From assembly GCA_003008705.1 (NCBI GenBank), contig PDUO01000001.1, forward strand, positions 434,001 through 498,000: a stretch of 64,000 nucleotides of DNA, written 5' to 3'. The first letter of the stretch is position 1, and each line of letters opens with the position of its first letter. Under the pieces are notes generated by a model. The model was given only the letters and a program-made list of their open reading frames with translations, made no database searches and was not told the DNA's origin. Shown piece after piece: positions 22,811 through 33,752 of the stretch. This DNA comes from Pezicula radicicola (Eukaryota; Ascomycota; Leotiomycetes; Helotiales; Dermateaceae). Made by a program: the position numbers and the translations under genes.

Positions 22811-23764
22811 ATGGCTCCAACTGTAATCCTGATCCGCCATGCGGAAGCTGAGCACAGTATTTGCCACCACTCTTTTAAAACATGCCGTCCTGACTATCAC
22901 AGATGTAAACAAAGACTATTCTTTGCATGATCCACCACTCACCGATGTACGTTTTCCTTACTCTAGGCCTTTCCATTCAATAGGCACCTTTCCCTGTAAC
23001 TGACTATTCTGCCCATTAGCTCGGATTCGGGCCACAATGTAGCGAGCTTCATCAGCATTTGCAAAACCACCTCCCTATCGCAAAAGAAGTAGAACTCATA
23101 GTGGTCTCGCCAATGCGAAGAACGCTTCAGACGGCTTCACAGGGGTTGAAATGGCTGATAGACCAAGGGGTTCCAGTCATACTGCGTCCAGAGTGGCAAG
23201 AGAATAGTGCGAAGCCTTGTGATACAGGAAGTGCAATCTCAGACATGGAGAAGGAATGGCCCCAATTTGATTGGGCCAGTGTCGATCCCAAGTATCCAAG
23301 CAAGACTGGCCTCTACGAGTTTTCGAGAGAAGGTTTGACACGAAGGGGCATTGAAGCTAGAAAGTGGTTGAGAGCTAGACCGGAGAAGGTCATAGCTGTC
23401 GTTTCCCACTCAGGCTTCTTACGCGTTGGTGTCTGCAACAAGAAGTATGAGAACGCTGACTTCAGGGTATTTGAATTTGGAGAGGGAGATGACGAACTCG
23501 GTGGCAAGCTCATAGAGTGGGAATTGACTGAGTCCAACGGCGGCGGTCTTGGAAAGAGCCCCAAGGGCTATTTTCCTATGACGCCTGAAGATGTAAGTCT
23601 ACTTTGAGCAGAACCCCTCCCTTACCTATACCCGAACACCGTGTCGGACATCTTTTCAGGAAGGGACGTGCTAATTCCAAGAATTATATCAGTACGCGGA
23701 CGTCTGGCCTCCAAGAAAGGAGACGAGGATCGTTGGTGAAGCTACAGATGAAGTTCCTGCGTAG
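22811..23764 (+). CDS. Histidine phosphatase (phosphoglycerate-mutase-like) family protein
   Basis: Four exons (22811–22856, 22903–22946, 23020–23592, 23693–23764) give 244 residues. The N terminus is MAPTVILIRHAEAEH followed by NVNKDYSLHDPPLTD, with the RHAE catalytic motif (phosphorylated His10). VVSPMRRTLQTA supplies a second phosphate-pocket arginine. VVSHSGFLR carries the second catalytic histidine. All are standard for the branch-1 histidine phosphatase superfamily. The final exon adds DVWPPRKETRIVG. The substrate cannot be told from sequence; fungal relatives are annotated as PGM-like or sugar-phosphate phosphatases. All introns are GT–AG and the frame closes exactly. A MITE-like element sits about 115 bp upstream of the start and may lie in the promoter or 5' leader. 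Confidence 0.9.
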
Positions 23765-26522
23765 AAATGACGGTTATTGCATCATAGAGGGCGATATCTT
23801 GGCGGGTCTTGTGCTCTATCATTAGATATTCAAAATCCATAAACTAATCCTTTCTTTTCTAGAAAGAAGTTATTAAGTTTCTGCCTTTTGTTTTTAGAGT
23901 TGCGCAAAAAGTATTCTCTTCTTCTTCATCCACTTCTATTATAGTCTCATTTCTAGAGGGCATTTAGAAAGACCCCCCCCCCCCCAAACAACAACAACTG
24001 TGGTCATCTAGCAAATAGAAGCCACTGGAGAGTATATTCGTGATTCTTAAAATCCCATATTCAGTCTTGCTCGCTAATTGCCAGAGTCAAGTCTCTGAAA
24101 AGCGGCGGGGCTCCTTATTGCGCCTTCAACGATGAGTGCTACTCGTACCAAGTCAGTGGATGGCTTAAATACAAATTATAGTCTACTTCCACTGGAAACT
24201 CAGAATTGCCTATTAAGGATGTGTTCTGGTAGTCTGATCATGATTAAAATGCTACTTCCATACCTAGTATCCTTAACTCTGTCCGCGACCTTTTCAACAA
24301 TTTTCACACTTAGCAACCGCTAGGTGACTAGGTTCATGTCTTGGAAGACTAACAATGTACCAAATCAATTGCCTTATGCAAGATCATTTGAATGACGAAC
24401 CATTGAAATACTTTTAGAGATGGACTACAGTAACTCACTTGATGTGAGTGAACCATTCATAGTCAATACAGCCCTGGTTTAAATGATCTCTTATTGACCG
24501 TTGCAATTTCGAAATGGTATGAACGAACAGGGAGGGCATCTATTAGGCGGAAGATGAGAATTGCTTTGCTACATCAAATCACTCTAAGATTCCTACCTTT
24601 TCCCCTCCTAACATGCGGGACGTTTTCTTTCTTCCTCAAGCATTCAACTAGGTTTAACTAACTTAAAAAAATATGAAAAAGAGAAAAATATCAAAGAAAA
24701 AAGGTTATTAGACTCGATGACCTTTACAAATGCTGCGAAGCTGATAAAGTATGATACTCACTTATTACTTATGCTAGAAAATACAGAATTAATACTAGTG
24801 ACACCCAATCGTCATCAATGAATATGGAACAGCCGAAGTTCGGTCTCCGGGGACACTTCCGTGATGCACCTTTAGAGTAGCAGTGCAGTTGTAACCGGGC
24901 CCAATTAAATCATGGGAATTTTCCTTTGAGTGGCAGAAGGAATTATATGATTGACAGAGCCGGCTTTATTATGCTTCGAGTCCGTTTGTTCAGGACAAGG
25001 CTGCACCATATCGCAGCTACCTTGCTTAATACGAGCACGATGAGTTCCTAGCAATGGGGAAAGACACAGATGCTGTGCCGCGTTTAAAGGAGCAGAGCGC
25101 TGTACAGACCTTGAGATCGAGAAGGCGTTATGTCATGCTTGGCATTAAGGCTGAAATGAACAACAGCCTTGAGCGCTCGGTCTGCTCGTCAGAATCGTCA
25201 CACATAGATCAGGACTCAAAGATGCTGATCGAGGGTCTATTGGTTGAACGAGCGAGTTGTATTCTCAGCGCGCCACGGCTGAGCATTGTGGCTTTTTTTT
25301 CATGGACATCATCCAGGTCGCCCGGTGTACCTGACAAAGCACTGCGAGGCACAGGTACGCTGTAGGCATTGAGAGGTAAAAGAGCTTTAGCTGCCCCTAA
25401 TCCTAATCGATTAATGGAAACTTGGAAGTTAAAAAATAGAGTCAACATAGGTTGACAGCGGACTCAACCGCTGAGCCCGGCAAAGTGCTTCGGAGGAGGC
25501 GGAAAGGCGAGGGAAAGTCTGTGGCGTTATCATACCAGGAGAGCAACAATTGTGCGCCATGCCTCTTCAGTCCCATACCCAGCAGTTGGGGAGTGGTACT
25601 GCTCCAGAAAGGGAGCAGTAGCAAGGATACTGTCCGCATCGAGAAATGCCTACTGTCGGTTTTTCACTGGGTGGTGGGGTTGGGGGCGTACGCGGGTCTG
25701 TGGACTTTGGGACGAGGCCGTGGAGAGCCTTTGTTTTGTTGACGATGACAATTGTGGCATCGATGGCGATGTGGGCACAATTCGTGGGCTCATGCAGTCC
25801 TGATGTACGTTTTATGATCTATCGCGAGCAACTTGCGATACTTGCACGCCTGTTACCGGCAGTAGCAAGGGTTTAGCTTGTGTTTTTAGTGCTAGAACCC
25901 TGTAATCCCTGGTCGTCGGCCAGCGAGCCAAGTCAAAAGGTGCTAGTCGCCTTCTAAGCCACACTGCCTCAGCACTCTGGCACTCAGCAAAGCCCGTCAT
26001 TATTCAACACCCTCCAAACTTCCAAGTGGTTTCGCTCCTTCACGCAGCCTTTGTGATTCTTCACCTCCTGCACTCCACCAACCTAGCCGTTGCCCAAGAA
26101 ACATACCGGCCCTCAGGACCGGTATCGACACGCCCCTCCAGCACACTGGTTCATTGTCTCCGGGGCCCGAGTTTCCAATTGAGAATGCTGAGGAACAGCG
26201 AGGGCGCAGAATCTTTGTCTCCTTCAGCCCAATAATCTACGCGGGAAACAGAAGCTGTATCCAAATCATCCAAACTTATCGCATCGCAAACCATCCACAA
26301 GCATACGACCTCCGACATCTCTGTTCTCATTTGCACTCATTAACGTCCTCCTCGTCGCCATTTATCTATAGACCCCGAAAATAATCAGCCTTGTCGCCCT
26401 CAGCCACAACTACCTACGCGACATGACATTGGGCATTTGTTAGACGGATATCACCACTTGCGCAGATAGTTACATTGCCATATATTGATAATTGCTTGGG
26501 AGAATCTGCGAACTTCAACCTA
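23765..26522. other. Long gene-poor intergenic region with a C13 tract
   Basis: About 2.8 kb with no supported gene. A 13-base C homopolymer lies at 23973–23985. GTAACTCACTTGATGTGAGT at about 24430–24449 is one of the dispersed short motifs. Several small open frames at 25.05–25.9 kb lack family features and overlap on both strands; I leave them uncalled. The last 400–500 bp is C-rich and probably the promoter and 5' leader of the following C2H2 factor. Confidence 0.45.
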
Positions 26523-28676
26523 ATGGCCTCAGAGCAAGGACCCGTCTCAACATCCGCCCCTCTCTTCAGTGCAACCTTGGAGCCAGCTACAGCAACGTCA
26601 AAAGCAATCACTCAGCTAGAATCCGACGCCGCGAGATTGAAATCTTTAAAGCGAGCTCGGCCAGAGCAGTCACAAAATCCTTCTAATCTGACGTCGATCG
26701 CGAACGCTGGACTGAGTGTGTCGCCTCCGGCAAAGTCCCCGAGATTCGGAGGCGCCTTTTCACCCGTATATACACCAGCTCCATTGACGGGGGCAGCAGC
26801 ATTGGCAGACGAGCTTCGTAAGAGGGAAGAGGCACAGAGAAGTCAAGCGGGCGCAATGAGTGAGAACCCGAGACATGCTGCCTTGGCTTCTCTCATGGCT
26901 GGTGGTGGAGCTGGCATGAGCAGACCACAGGATGCACCCATTGCCACCACTGCTATGAGTACCGGCATGTCGACTGTCGCAAATGCCATTTCTATTTCGA
27001 ACCCTATGCAGCTCGATGACAAGCCCGAGACGAGTCCAGCAAGTGTTACTAGTCTTGCAAGTTTAGCCAGCACAGCGCAAACCGCAACGGCAAGTTCGAC
27101 AGTTGTTGCTAGTCCTGTGCCAATGACTGGCGTTGTTGATTCTGAACCTCGAGACACCAGAGTTAGTGATCAAAAACATTTGCAAGCCCCACAAGAAGAT
27201 CAGTCAAACCGTGCACTATCCTACCCAGGGAATATGCATAACCAACTGAATCCTCCACGAGCACCTGCTCGCGGAGCAAGCCTACCTATGCCTGGGCAAA
27301 ATCAACAGCTCGCCCCAAGGTCACCGTCTCAGAAGAAGCACAAATGCCCCTACTGCGATACTGAATTCACGCGCCATCATAATTTAAAGAGTCATCTCTT
27401 AACTCACAGCCAAGAGAAGCCGTATATCTGTGAAACTTGCTCTATGAGATTTCGAAGACTACACGATCTTAAACGGCACTCAAAATTGCATACCGGGGAA
27501 CGACCTCATATCTGTCCAAAGTGTGATCGTAAATTTGCGCGCGGTGATGCGCTTGCTCGGCACAGCAAGGGCAACGGTGGCTGTGCTGGTAGGAGGGCTA
27601 GCATGGGCAGCTTTGGGGGGGATGAGGACTTTGATGGCTCTAATGCTGGCGAAGGTGATGAAGGAGGAATGGAGGGTCTTACGTACACGAATGGAAATCC
27701 TCCACACGCCAAGGGGGCAGAGATGTCTGAGGAAGACCGACGACGATTTAGCCTCCCTGGAATCAGCATCAAAGCACAGCATGTGGCTAGTAATCATCCC
27801 TCGCAGGATAACTATGCAGCACACTTGCGAGCCCCTAGCACATACCCGCCTGCAGGTCCACGGCAAGTCCAATCTCAAGGAGGTCTCTACCCACCCAATG
27901 CAGAACGTGGGACATCTTCTAGCTCTGGAACTTCGCCTAGTATACAGAACAGTGTTGTTGGTGGCCATGCACCTACTGCAAATATGTCATCCATGCCGAT
28001 AAACGCTGGTGGTTCTATATACTCTCAAGGTGGAATGACAGAGAGTCCAAAACCACTTAGCCCTGCAGGCATGCATACGCATCAACTTGGCCATGATACT
28101 ATCAACAGGCAAAGATCGCCGAGTTTAACAACCCAGTTTCAACATGCACACTTCGGACGTAGACAGTCTGATAGACCTTCACCTCCGGGTATGTCGCTGC
28201 CCTCTCCACATGGCTCTTCACATAGTTCTAAACTTCCCCCGCTTTCAGGTTTAGCTCCCCCCGACACAAGATACACACTTAATAGCCAAGCGCCTAACCA
28301 GGCATCTAACCAGCAACATCCTCACGGAGCTCAACAAAGTCAGCAAATGCATCATCCACAACATCCATCGATCCAACCCCAGCAAGGGTCTAGTTCTGGC
28401 CGTAACCATCCTGGCCCTCCTTCTCAACAAGGAAGCGGGAGTGGGGATAGCAGCAGAAACAACCTTTTCGCGGCTGGCGAGCAAAGCTTTATTGCGTACG
28501 TTCAGACTCTAGAGGAGCAGGTAAAGAACCTCACCGAAAAGGTAGCGGTTATGGAGAATAAGGAGAAAAGCTCGGAAGAAATGATGAAGCAACTTTCTGA
28601 GGAGGTCCGGACTTTAAGAAACCAGCTCAACACACAAGGCCAATCTCAACACGTAGCTCCGAGCGGCCATTCATAA
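26523..28676 (+). CDS. C2H2 zinc-finger transcription factor with C-terminal coiled coil
   Basis: The intronless gene encodes 717 residues from the ATG at 26523 (MASEQGPVSTSAPLF). Three zinc fingers lie at about residues 274–355: KCPYCDTEFTRHHNLKSH, ICETCSMRFRRLHDLKRH and ICPKCDRKFARGDALARH. In the third the last ligand is a Cys (KGNGGC) where a His is usual. Linkers are of the TGERPHI type. Before the fingers is a long low-complexity region containing LESDAARLKSLKRARPE and KSPRFGGAFSPVYTPAP. After them are long Pro/Gln/Ser/His-rich stretches. A C-terminal helix from about residue 640 (AGEQSFIAYVQTLEEQVKNL...) has a coiled-coil pattern, suggesting dimerisation. This is a nuclear regulator of a conserved fungal type. 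I cannot name the orthologue from memory. Confidence 0.9.
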   Translation: MASEQGPVSTSAPLFSATLEPATATSKAITQLESDAARLKSLKRARPEQSQNPSNLTSIANAGLSVSPPAKSPRFGGAFSPVYTPAPLTGAAALADELRKREEAQRSQAGAMSENPRHAALASLMAGGGAGMSRPQDAPIATTAMSTGMSTVANAISISNPMQLDDKPETSPASVTSLASLASTAQTATASSTVVASPVPMTGVVDSEPRDTRVSDQKHLQAPQEDQSNRALSYPGNMHNQLNPPRAPARGASLPMPGQNQQLAPRSPSQKKHKCPYCDTEFTRHHNLKSHLLTHSQEKPYICETCSMRFRRLHDLKRHSKLHTGERPHICPKCDRKFARGDALARHSKGNGGCAGRRASMGSFGGDEDFDGSNAGEGDEGGMEGLTYTNGNPPHAKGAEMSEEDRRRFSLPGISIKAQHVASNHPSQDNYAAHLRAPSTYPPAGPRQVQSQGGLYPPNAERGTSSSSGTSPSIQNSVVGGHAPTANMSSMPINAGGSIYSQGGMTESPKPLSPAGMHTHQLGHDTINRQRSPSLTTQFQHAHFGRRQSDRPSPPGMSLPSPHGSSHSSKLPPLSGLAPPDTRYTLNSQAPNQASNQQHPHGAQQSQQMHHPQHPSIQPQQGSSSGRNHPGPPSQQGSGSGDSSRNNLFAAGEQSFIAYVQTLEEQVKNLTEKVAVMENKEKSSEEMMKQLSEEVRTLRNQLNTQGQSQHVAPSGHS

Positions 28677-30108
28677 CAGGAGCACCCAGAGGACGTACGC
28701 ATAGAGCTCGTTCTACTTATCACTCATTTGGCGTACATTCGTTTCTACATACCAGGCGTCGAGGCGGCAAAAATAATGGTGTAACGATAGTGCAGCAAAA
28801 TTTTTATCTTTTTTATACGAGGTTCTCCTTCTACGAATTCGTGGTCGAGCAGGGGTGGTTTATGGGGCGTCAAGGGCTGGTGGTATGTCGGAGGATATTT
28901 TTTGTTGGTTCTGGAGGCTGATTCATTCACAAGAGATTTTCAAAGTCACTTAGCTTATGCATGGAGCTTTTCTATGGCTTCCTTTATTAGTTTTTGAAAG
29001 CGTGGACTAGCAAGGGATAGCAAAATTCATGACAGATCTTGCAAGCGCGGGATGTAAATGATTAGCGTGTATCTCCGTATGCAAAATAGATTCAATGAGC
29101 GGCGTTTGCCAATTCATAATTTAATCCTTCGTTGGCTCAGAGACGGAATTCCTTAAGTGATACTTTTCATTCATTGGGCATATCCTAGCGAGCTATTAAG
29201 CTAAAGCCGTATCATGGAGCCTGGAGGTATATCTCTCTTGGACTTGGAAGTCGAGAACTCGCTAAGCAGGATATGGGAAGGACCAGTACTCTTCTGCACT
29301 TCCGGTTTCAAATAGCTTGCTTACCTACCTTAAGAATATTGATGGTTGGATATTTACCTGATGAATCGCATGGCACGAAGGGGCCTCTCAAATACTTATG
29401 TTTCTAATAGTTGAAAATCCACGCACTTTCACGTGCTAAAAGGTGTTTCCCTGAGAGGACTAGCCAATGCAGGCCCATAACAAGTAATCGGTTGAAAGCA
29501 GGGAAATACATAAGTTGGCCACGTTAACTAACGACCAGAGAGGAGTTTGTGGAAAGTTCCTCGGAATGAATAAGCAGGACCGTATGAAGCAATATAGAGG
29601 TTGAAGCTCAGCAACCTCACTAATAATCTTCGGGTCCTGATACGTGTACCTCGCCATAATTGATATTTGAACGCCACGTGTGCCAGTATTTTAGTAAATT
29701 ACTGCCTTTATAATAATAAAAAGACGTAATAACAGTTTCTACAACTCTAGAAACTCACTTGATTTGGGTAACTTACTTGATTTAGATACCTCAAAAGGCA
29801 GTGGCATGTGTCAAATATTAATTGTAGCATTGTACTTCCGTACACATATCAGGACCCTAATCCTCTATCTGTCCGATAAGCGAGCGTTCTGTTGAGTTTC
29901 AAAAAGCCAAGCTCGCAAGGCCGACTGCCCTGCTCCTCTCACGTCATTCTCTACGACCCCAAAAGGGACCTCCTCCCTGCCGTTTCCAGGACCTGGAAGC
30001 CATCATCTTGCAACACTTCGCAACAGACTTTGTTGCACTGGATTCTAGGTGTCAAATCCCTTTCCGCCAATTCATATTATCCTTGTGTCGAGATCGTCTT
30101 CCGTTGCG
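28677..30108. other. Intergenic region, no gene seen
   Basis: About 1.4 kb. It holds the C2H2 factor's 3' flank and the DGAT2 promoter and leader. ACTCACTTGATTTGGGTAAC at about 29754–29773, followed by a second copy-like stretch, belongs to the dispersed short motif set. No coding sequence is supported. Confidence 0.45.
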
Positions 30109-32118
30109 ATGTCTCCTGCTGCGGTGGCGACGCCTCTAGGCGCAGAGCCCGCTCAACCCGAGCAGCGCAAGAAGCAACATCTACCTCCTAAGAGCTATGC
30201 CGATGCTGTCGATAAGGACACTCCTGCAACAAGTGGTAAAAAAGGCAAGGGCAAATCCAAAGCTGGAAATGGGCCAAATGAATTGGAGAATAATGTAACC
30301 AACGAAGATACGGGCGGCGACAGTCAGACCCCAGAGCCAACAAAGCACACGACATCTGTCTTAAGGATCGTCGACACAGGCGTACCTGAGCCCGCTGAGC
30401 CTGCCGATCAGAAGCAAGAGGAGAGGCCACAAGTCGAGGGGCAGGAGTTGAAGCACGAATACTCTGCCACTGTATGTACTTAATTCTCAACTCTCGTACG
30501 TTGACTAAGGTCTATAGGGACTCGACGATACTCCGAGATCCCCACCTCGACAGAAGCATAGAAAGACTGCTTCGAAAAAGAGCAATTCGTCACGAGAGAA
30601 CTTGAAGGAAGAGACGGATCTCGAAACCAAACCTACCATCGAGAAGAGCAAGGAAGAGACAGCAACCAAAAGCAAACCTGCAATTGAGACGAGCAAGGAA
30701 GAGACGGCACCCAAACCCAGACTCGCCATTGAGAAGAGCAAGGAAGAGGTTGGCAAGGATGAAAAGAGCCCGGATTTTGAGAAGGTTGAAGTAGAGCGAA
30801 ATGGAAGTCGTCTTGTCAGTGTCAAGCCCCAAGTTAAATACGAAAAAGAAGGCCATACCAATCAGAAAGATGAACCTAAAGCTAAACCAGAGGATGAGCT
30901 GGTCAGTGGACGGAAAGCTGGACAGCGATGGGAGACTAGCGCTATTCGGTGGGCTCCTATGAATATTCCCCTTCGGCGGAGACTGCAGACTCTCATGGTT
31001 CTTTGGCACACTCTCTGCATAGCTCTCTCGGTCTCGGCTTTCTTCTTCCTTTGTGCGGTACCTCTGTTCTGGCCTCTATTGATTCCATACATGATTTACT
31101 GTCTGGTATCTAAGGCATCGACGTCAGGAACCCTCAATCACCGGTCTGAGTTCATGCGAAGGTTGCCAGTTTGGTCACTATTTGCATCCTATTTTCCAGC
31201 GCGGTTGCACAGAACACAGGTGCTTCCTCCAACCAGAAAGTACATCTTTGGATATCATCCTCATGGTAAACTTCCCCAGAACACCAAGTCACGCATGAGT
31301 TACTAACATATTACCAGGTATCATATCCATGGGTGCATTTGCTGCATTTGGAACTGAGGCTCTAGGGTTCTCACAACTGTTTCCTGGAATCAAAAATACT
31401 CTCCTGACGCTCGACTCTAATTTTCGAATTCCCCTCTACCGTGATTATGCCCTAGCAATGGGAATAGCTTCAGTATCGAAGGAATCATGCGAGAATCTTT
31501 TATCTAAGGGAGGGCCTAACAAGGTATGTACAGCTTGAAATGAACACTCACTTGATATGAGTAAATCACTTGATTTGACAAGGCTCAGCTCTGGAGGCAT
31601 TTGTTTACTGAATACTGACCAAGGTTTTATAGGAGGGCATGGGACGTGCCATAACTATTGTAGTTGGAGGGGCACGCGAATCTCTGGATGCAGAGCCGTA
31701 CTCTCTAAGACTAGTTTTGAAGCGTCGTAAGGGGTTTGTCAAGATCGCAATTCGACAAGGCGCGGACCTTGTTCCTGTCCTAGCTTTTGGAGAAAACGAT
31801 CTCTATGATCAGTTCCAGGCCGACTCGCATCCTATGGTCCATAAATTCCAACTATTAGTGAAGAAGGTACTCGGATTTACTATTCCCCTTTTCCATGCAC
31901 GAGGCGTTTTCAACTACGATGTCGGGCTCATGCCTTATCGAAGACCAATAAATATTGTGGTCGGACGACCCATTAGAGTTTCTCAGAGTGCGAATCCCGA
32001 GCAAGAAGAAGTTGACCGACTTCACGAGGAATATATCGCAGAGCTAGAGCGGCTGTGGGATACATGGAAGGATGAGTTTGCTCCAAGGAGGAAATCTGAG
32101 CTGGAGATTACTGAGTAA
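30109..32118 (+). CDS. DGAT2: Diacylglycerol O-acyltransferase type 2 (DGAT2)
   Basis: Four exons (30109–30471, 30518–31265, 31318–31523, 31633–32118) sum to 1803 nt, or 600 residues. The first 250 or so residues are charged and low-complexity, with about three imperfect copies of a roughly 17-residue unit around residues 158–200 (IEKSKEETATKSKPA, IETSKEETAPKPRLA, IEKSKEEVGK). A long hydrophobic region follows (SVSAFFFLCAVPLFWPLLIP). The catalytic domain then has YIFGYHPHG (HPHG at about 368–371), GGARESLDAEP, and RKGFVKIAIRQGADLVPV with FGENDLYDQ. These motifs are diagnostic of DGAT2, which makes triacylglycerol from diacylglycerol and acyl-CoA at the ER and lipid droplets. The N-terminal extension is longer than in yeast Dga1. 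The intron at 31266–31317 splits the Gly codon of HPHG. Confidence 0.95.
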
Positions 32119-32284
32119 CAGCAAGATTAGGGTACCTGTTATTAATATATTTTATAATTATGGAATGGAGGGAATTGGGAGTAAGTGGAAGGCTTATGGG
32201 TTCAAACGGCGAATACCAAGCGGTGTTGTACAATCATGGCTTTTGTTAAGTATCTGTAGAAACTAGAAAATTTTCTGGAATTCT

Positions 32285-32408
32285 GTAACTCATTTGATTT
32301 GAGTAACTGACTTATCTGGGTAACTAACTTACCTGGAGCAACTTGTTGATTTCGGTATCTGATTTAAAGCTTGTATCACTGATTTGATTTGAGTATCTCA
32401 CTTGAAGA
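32285..32408. repeat. Cluster of short CATTTGATTTGAGTAACT-type motifs
   Basis: In this AT-rich gap the words GTAACT, TTGATTTGAGTA and CTTACCTGG recur: ACTCATTTGATTTGAGTAAC, CTTATCTGGGTAACTAAC and CTGATTTGATTTGAGTATCTC. Similar words occur in the third DGAT2 intron (31546–31580) and at other places in the window. Their cause is unknown. Confidence 0.5.
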
Positions 32409-32564
32409 TGTGGTAGCGTTGCCGAGTATCACGTGGTGTGGCAATATTCCGAGGCATCTCGATCAGCAGGCAAAAACAATGACTAAGTGCTGCTGGAATT
32501 CCAGCCATAGCAACGTTTTCCCTAGAATACTTCCCACACGCAATATATCATTACGTGTGTAGTA

Positions 32565-33752
32565 ATGAGTTTCAAATCCACTGCTGCACACTCCAGCCGC
32601 ATCAAGAGACCTACCAAACCTCCAGCATTCAAGAGGACGAACTCATCTGCCTCACCTTTCTCCTCTTTATCTCGTCGAAAGCCAATACAAAGGTCGGCTA
32701 CAAAACCTGAAGGTCTGGATGAAGATGAGAATGAAGACTTCTTCAATGATCGCCTTGATGATGTGGGACTTGTTAAGACTCTAGCAACCGATTTGAGCCT
32801 TCGCGATGTGCCACAGGCCGTACAATATATAAGGGCGCGGATGTTCGAGAACATACCAGAACAAACTTCAGGGATGAACTCGACTCGGATAGCAGAGGTT
32901 TTAAACTTTCGAGCATCACTTCCTCCGGTCGTGACGGTATCTCATGTTCAAGCACTACTAAACTCACCCACCACAGTCGAGAGAGAGTTTGCAGAGTTAA
33001 ACAAGGCTGGAATACTAAGGAAGATAATGGTCGCAAGCCGAGGAGGCGCTGGGGAAGCTTTGATCCTTATTAAGGATCTAGATATTTTGATTCAGAGCAG
33101 CACCATGGACACTGGTATAAAAGACAGCTTTATGAAGCTGTTGCATGAGAATCCAACGGCTCTACAACTCCCACGATCATGGGTTCTAGTCGATCACGCC
33201 AAATCTTTGATGCACGCTGGCTTTATTACTGCTTCTACCGGCAGTTGGACGTCCACAGATGTATTCTCTAGGCCTGGGGATGGGACTCGCGGTACCTTAA
33301 CGTCTCTCAGCAGCATTTCCAAAGCGGCATCAGGATCGCTAGCAGCAATCGGAGGCGAAGGTGCTGTGCATGCTGCAGGTGGAAGTGGTGGTGGTGCTAA
33401 ATTACCTGGAACTGGAGATTTCTCTCTGGCCCTTCCAAATTTCGGTTCTCTACTAAAGGTACTGTCGAGTGCAAGAGCTCATCTCCTCTCACTACTTGGA
33501 AAGTCCAAGTACCGTGAATGTCCCGAAAGTCTTTTGCGACAGCGCTGGGATGGAGGAATTGCTGCAAATGATGCGGCCAGTGCTGCGAAAAAATACAGAG
33601 GCGAATTTGCTGGCGTGCTTCCAGGTAGGACGAGAAAATGGAAGCAGTTCTATGGCATTACCTTTGATTTCATTGTTGGGGAATGCGTCGGAGCTGGATT
33701 GGTAGAGGTTTTCAATACGGGCAGTATTGGAAGAGGTATTCGGGCATTGTGA
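32565..33752 (+). CDS. STK19: STK19-family winged-helix protein
   Basis: The intronless gene encodes 395 residues from ATG 32565. After a basic Ser-rich N terminus, the body has FFNDRLDDVGLVKTLATD, DVPQAVQYIRARMFENIPE, NSTRIAEVLNFRASLPPVVT and ELNKAGILRKIMVASRGGAG. This is the STK19 pattern. The family was named a kinase but lacks kinase motifs and is now seen as a DNA-binding winged-helix protein acting in transcription-coupled repair in animals; the fungal role is less known. A glycine-rich insert (GGSGGGAKLPGTGD) precedes the final helices. The ending KWKQFYGITFDFIVGECVGAG is typical. It follows DGAT2 in the same direction, with about 450 bp between. Confidence 0.85.
   Translation: MSFKSTAAHSSRIKRPTKPPAFKRTNSSASPFSSLSRRKPIQRSATKPEGLDEDENEDFFNDRLDDVGLVKTLATDLSLRDVPQAVQYIRARMFENIPEQTSGMNSTRIAEVLNFRASLPPVVTVSHVQALLNSPTTVEREFAELNKAGILRKIMVASRGGAGEALILIKDLDILIQSSTMDTGIKDSFMKLLHENPTALQLPRSWVLVDHAKSLMHAGFITASTGSWTSTDVFSRPGDGTRGTLTSLSSISKAASGSLAAIGGEGAVHAAGGSGGGAKLPGTGDFSLALPNFGSLLKVLSSARAHLLSLLGKSKYRECPESLLRQRWDGGIAANDAASAAKKYRGEFAGVLPGRTRKWKQFYGITFDFIVGECVGAGLVEVFNTGSIGRGIRAL

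Noticed and set aside
23973..23985. C13 homopolymer
   Set aside because: Noted only as a simple tract; it may be an assembly error and carries no functional evidence.
25054..25876. Several overlapping small frames on both strands
   Set aside because: They lack motifs and mutually overlap; consistent with chance open frames in a moderate-GC gap.
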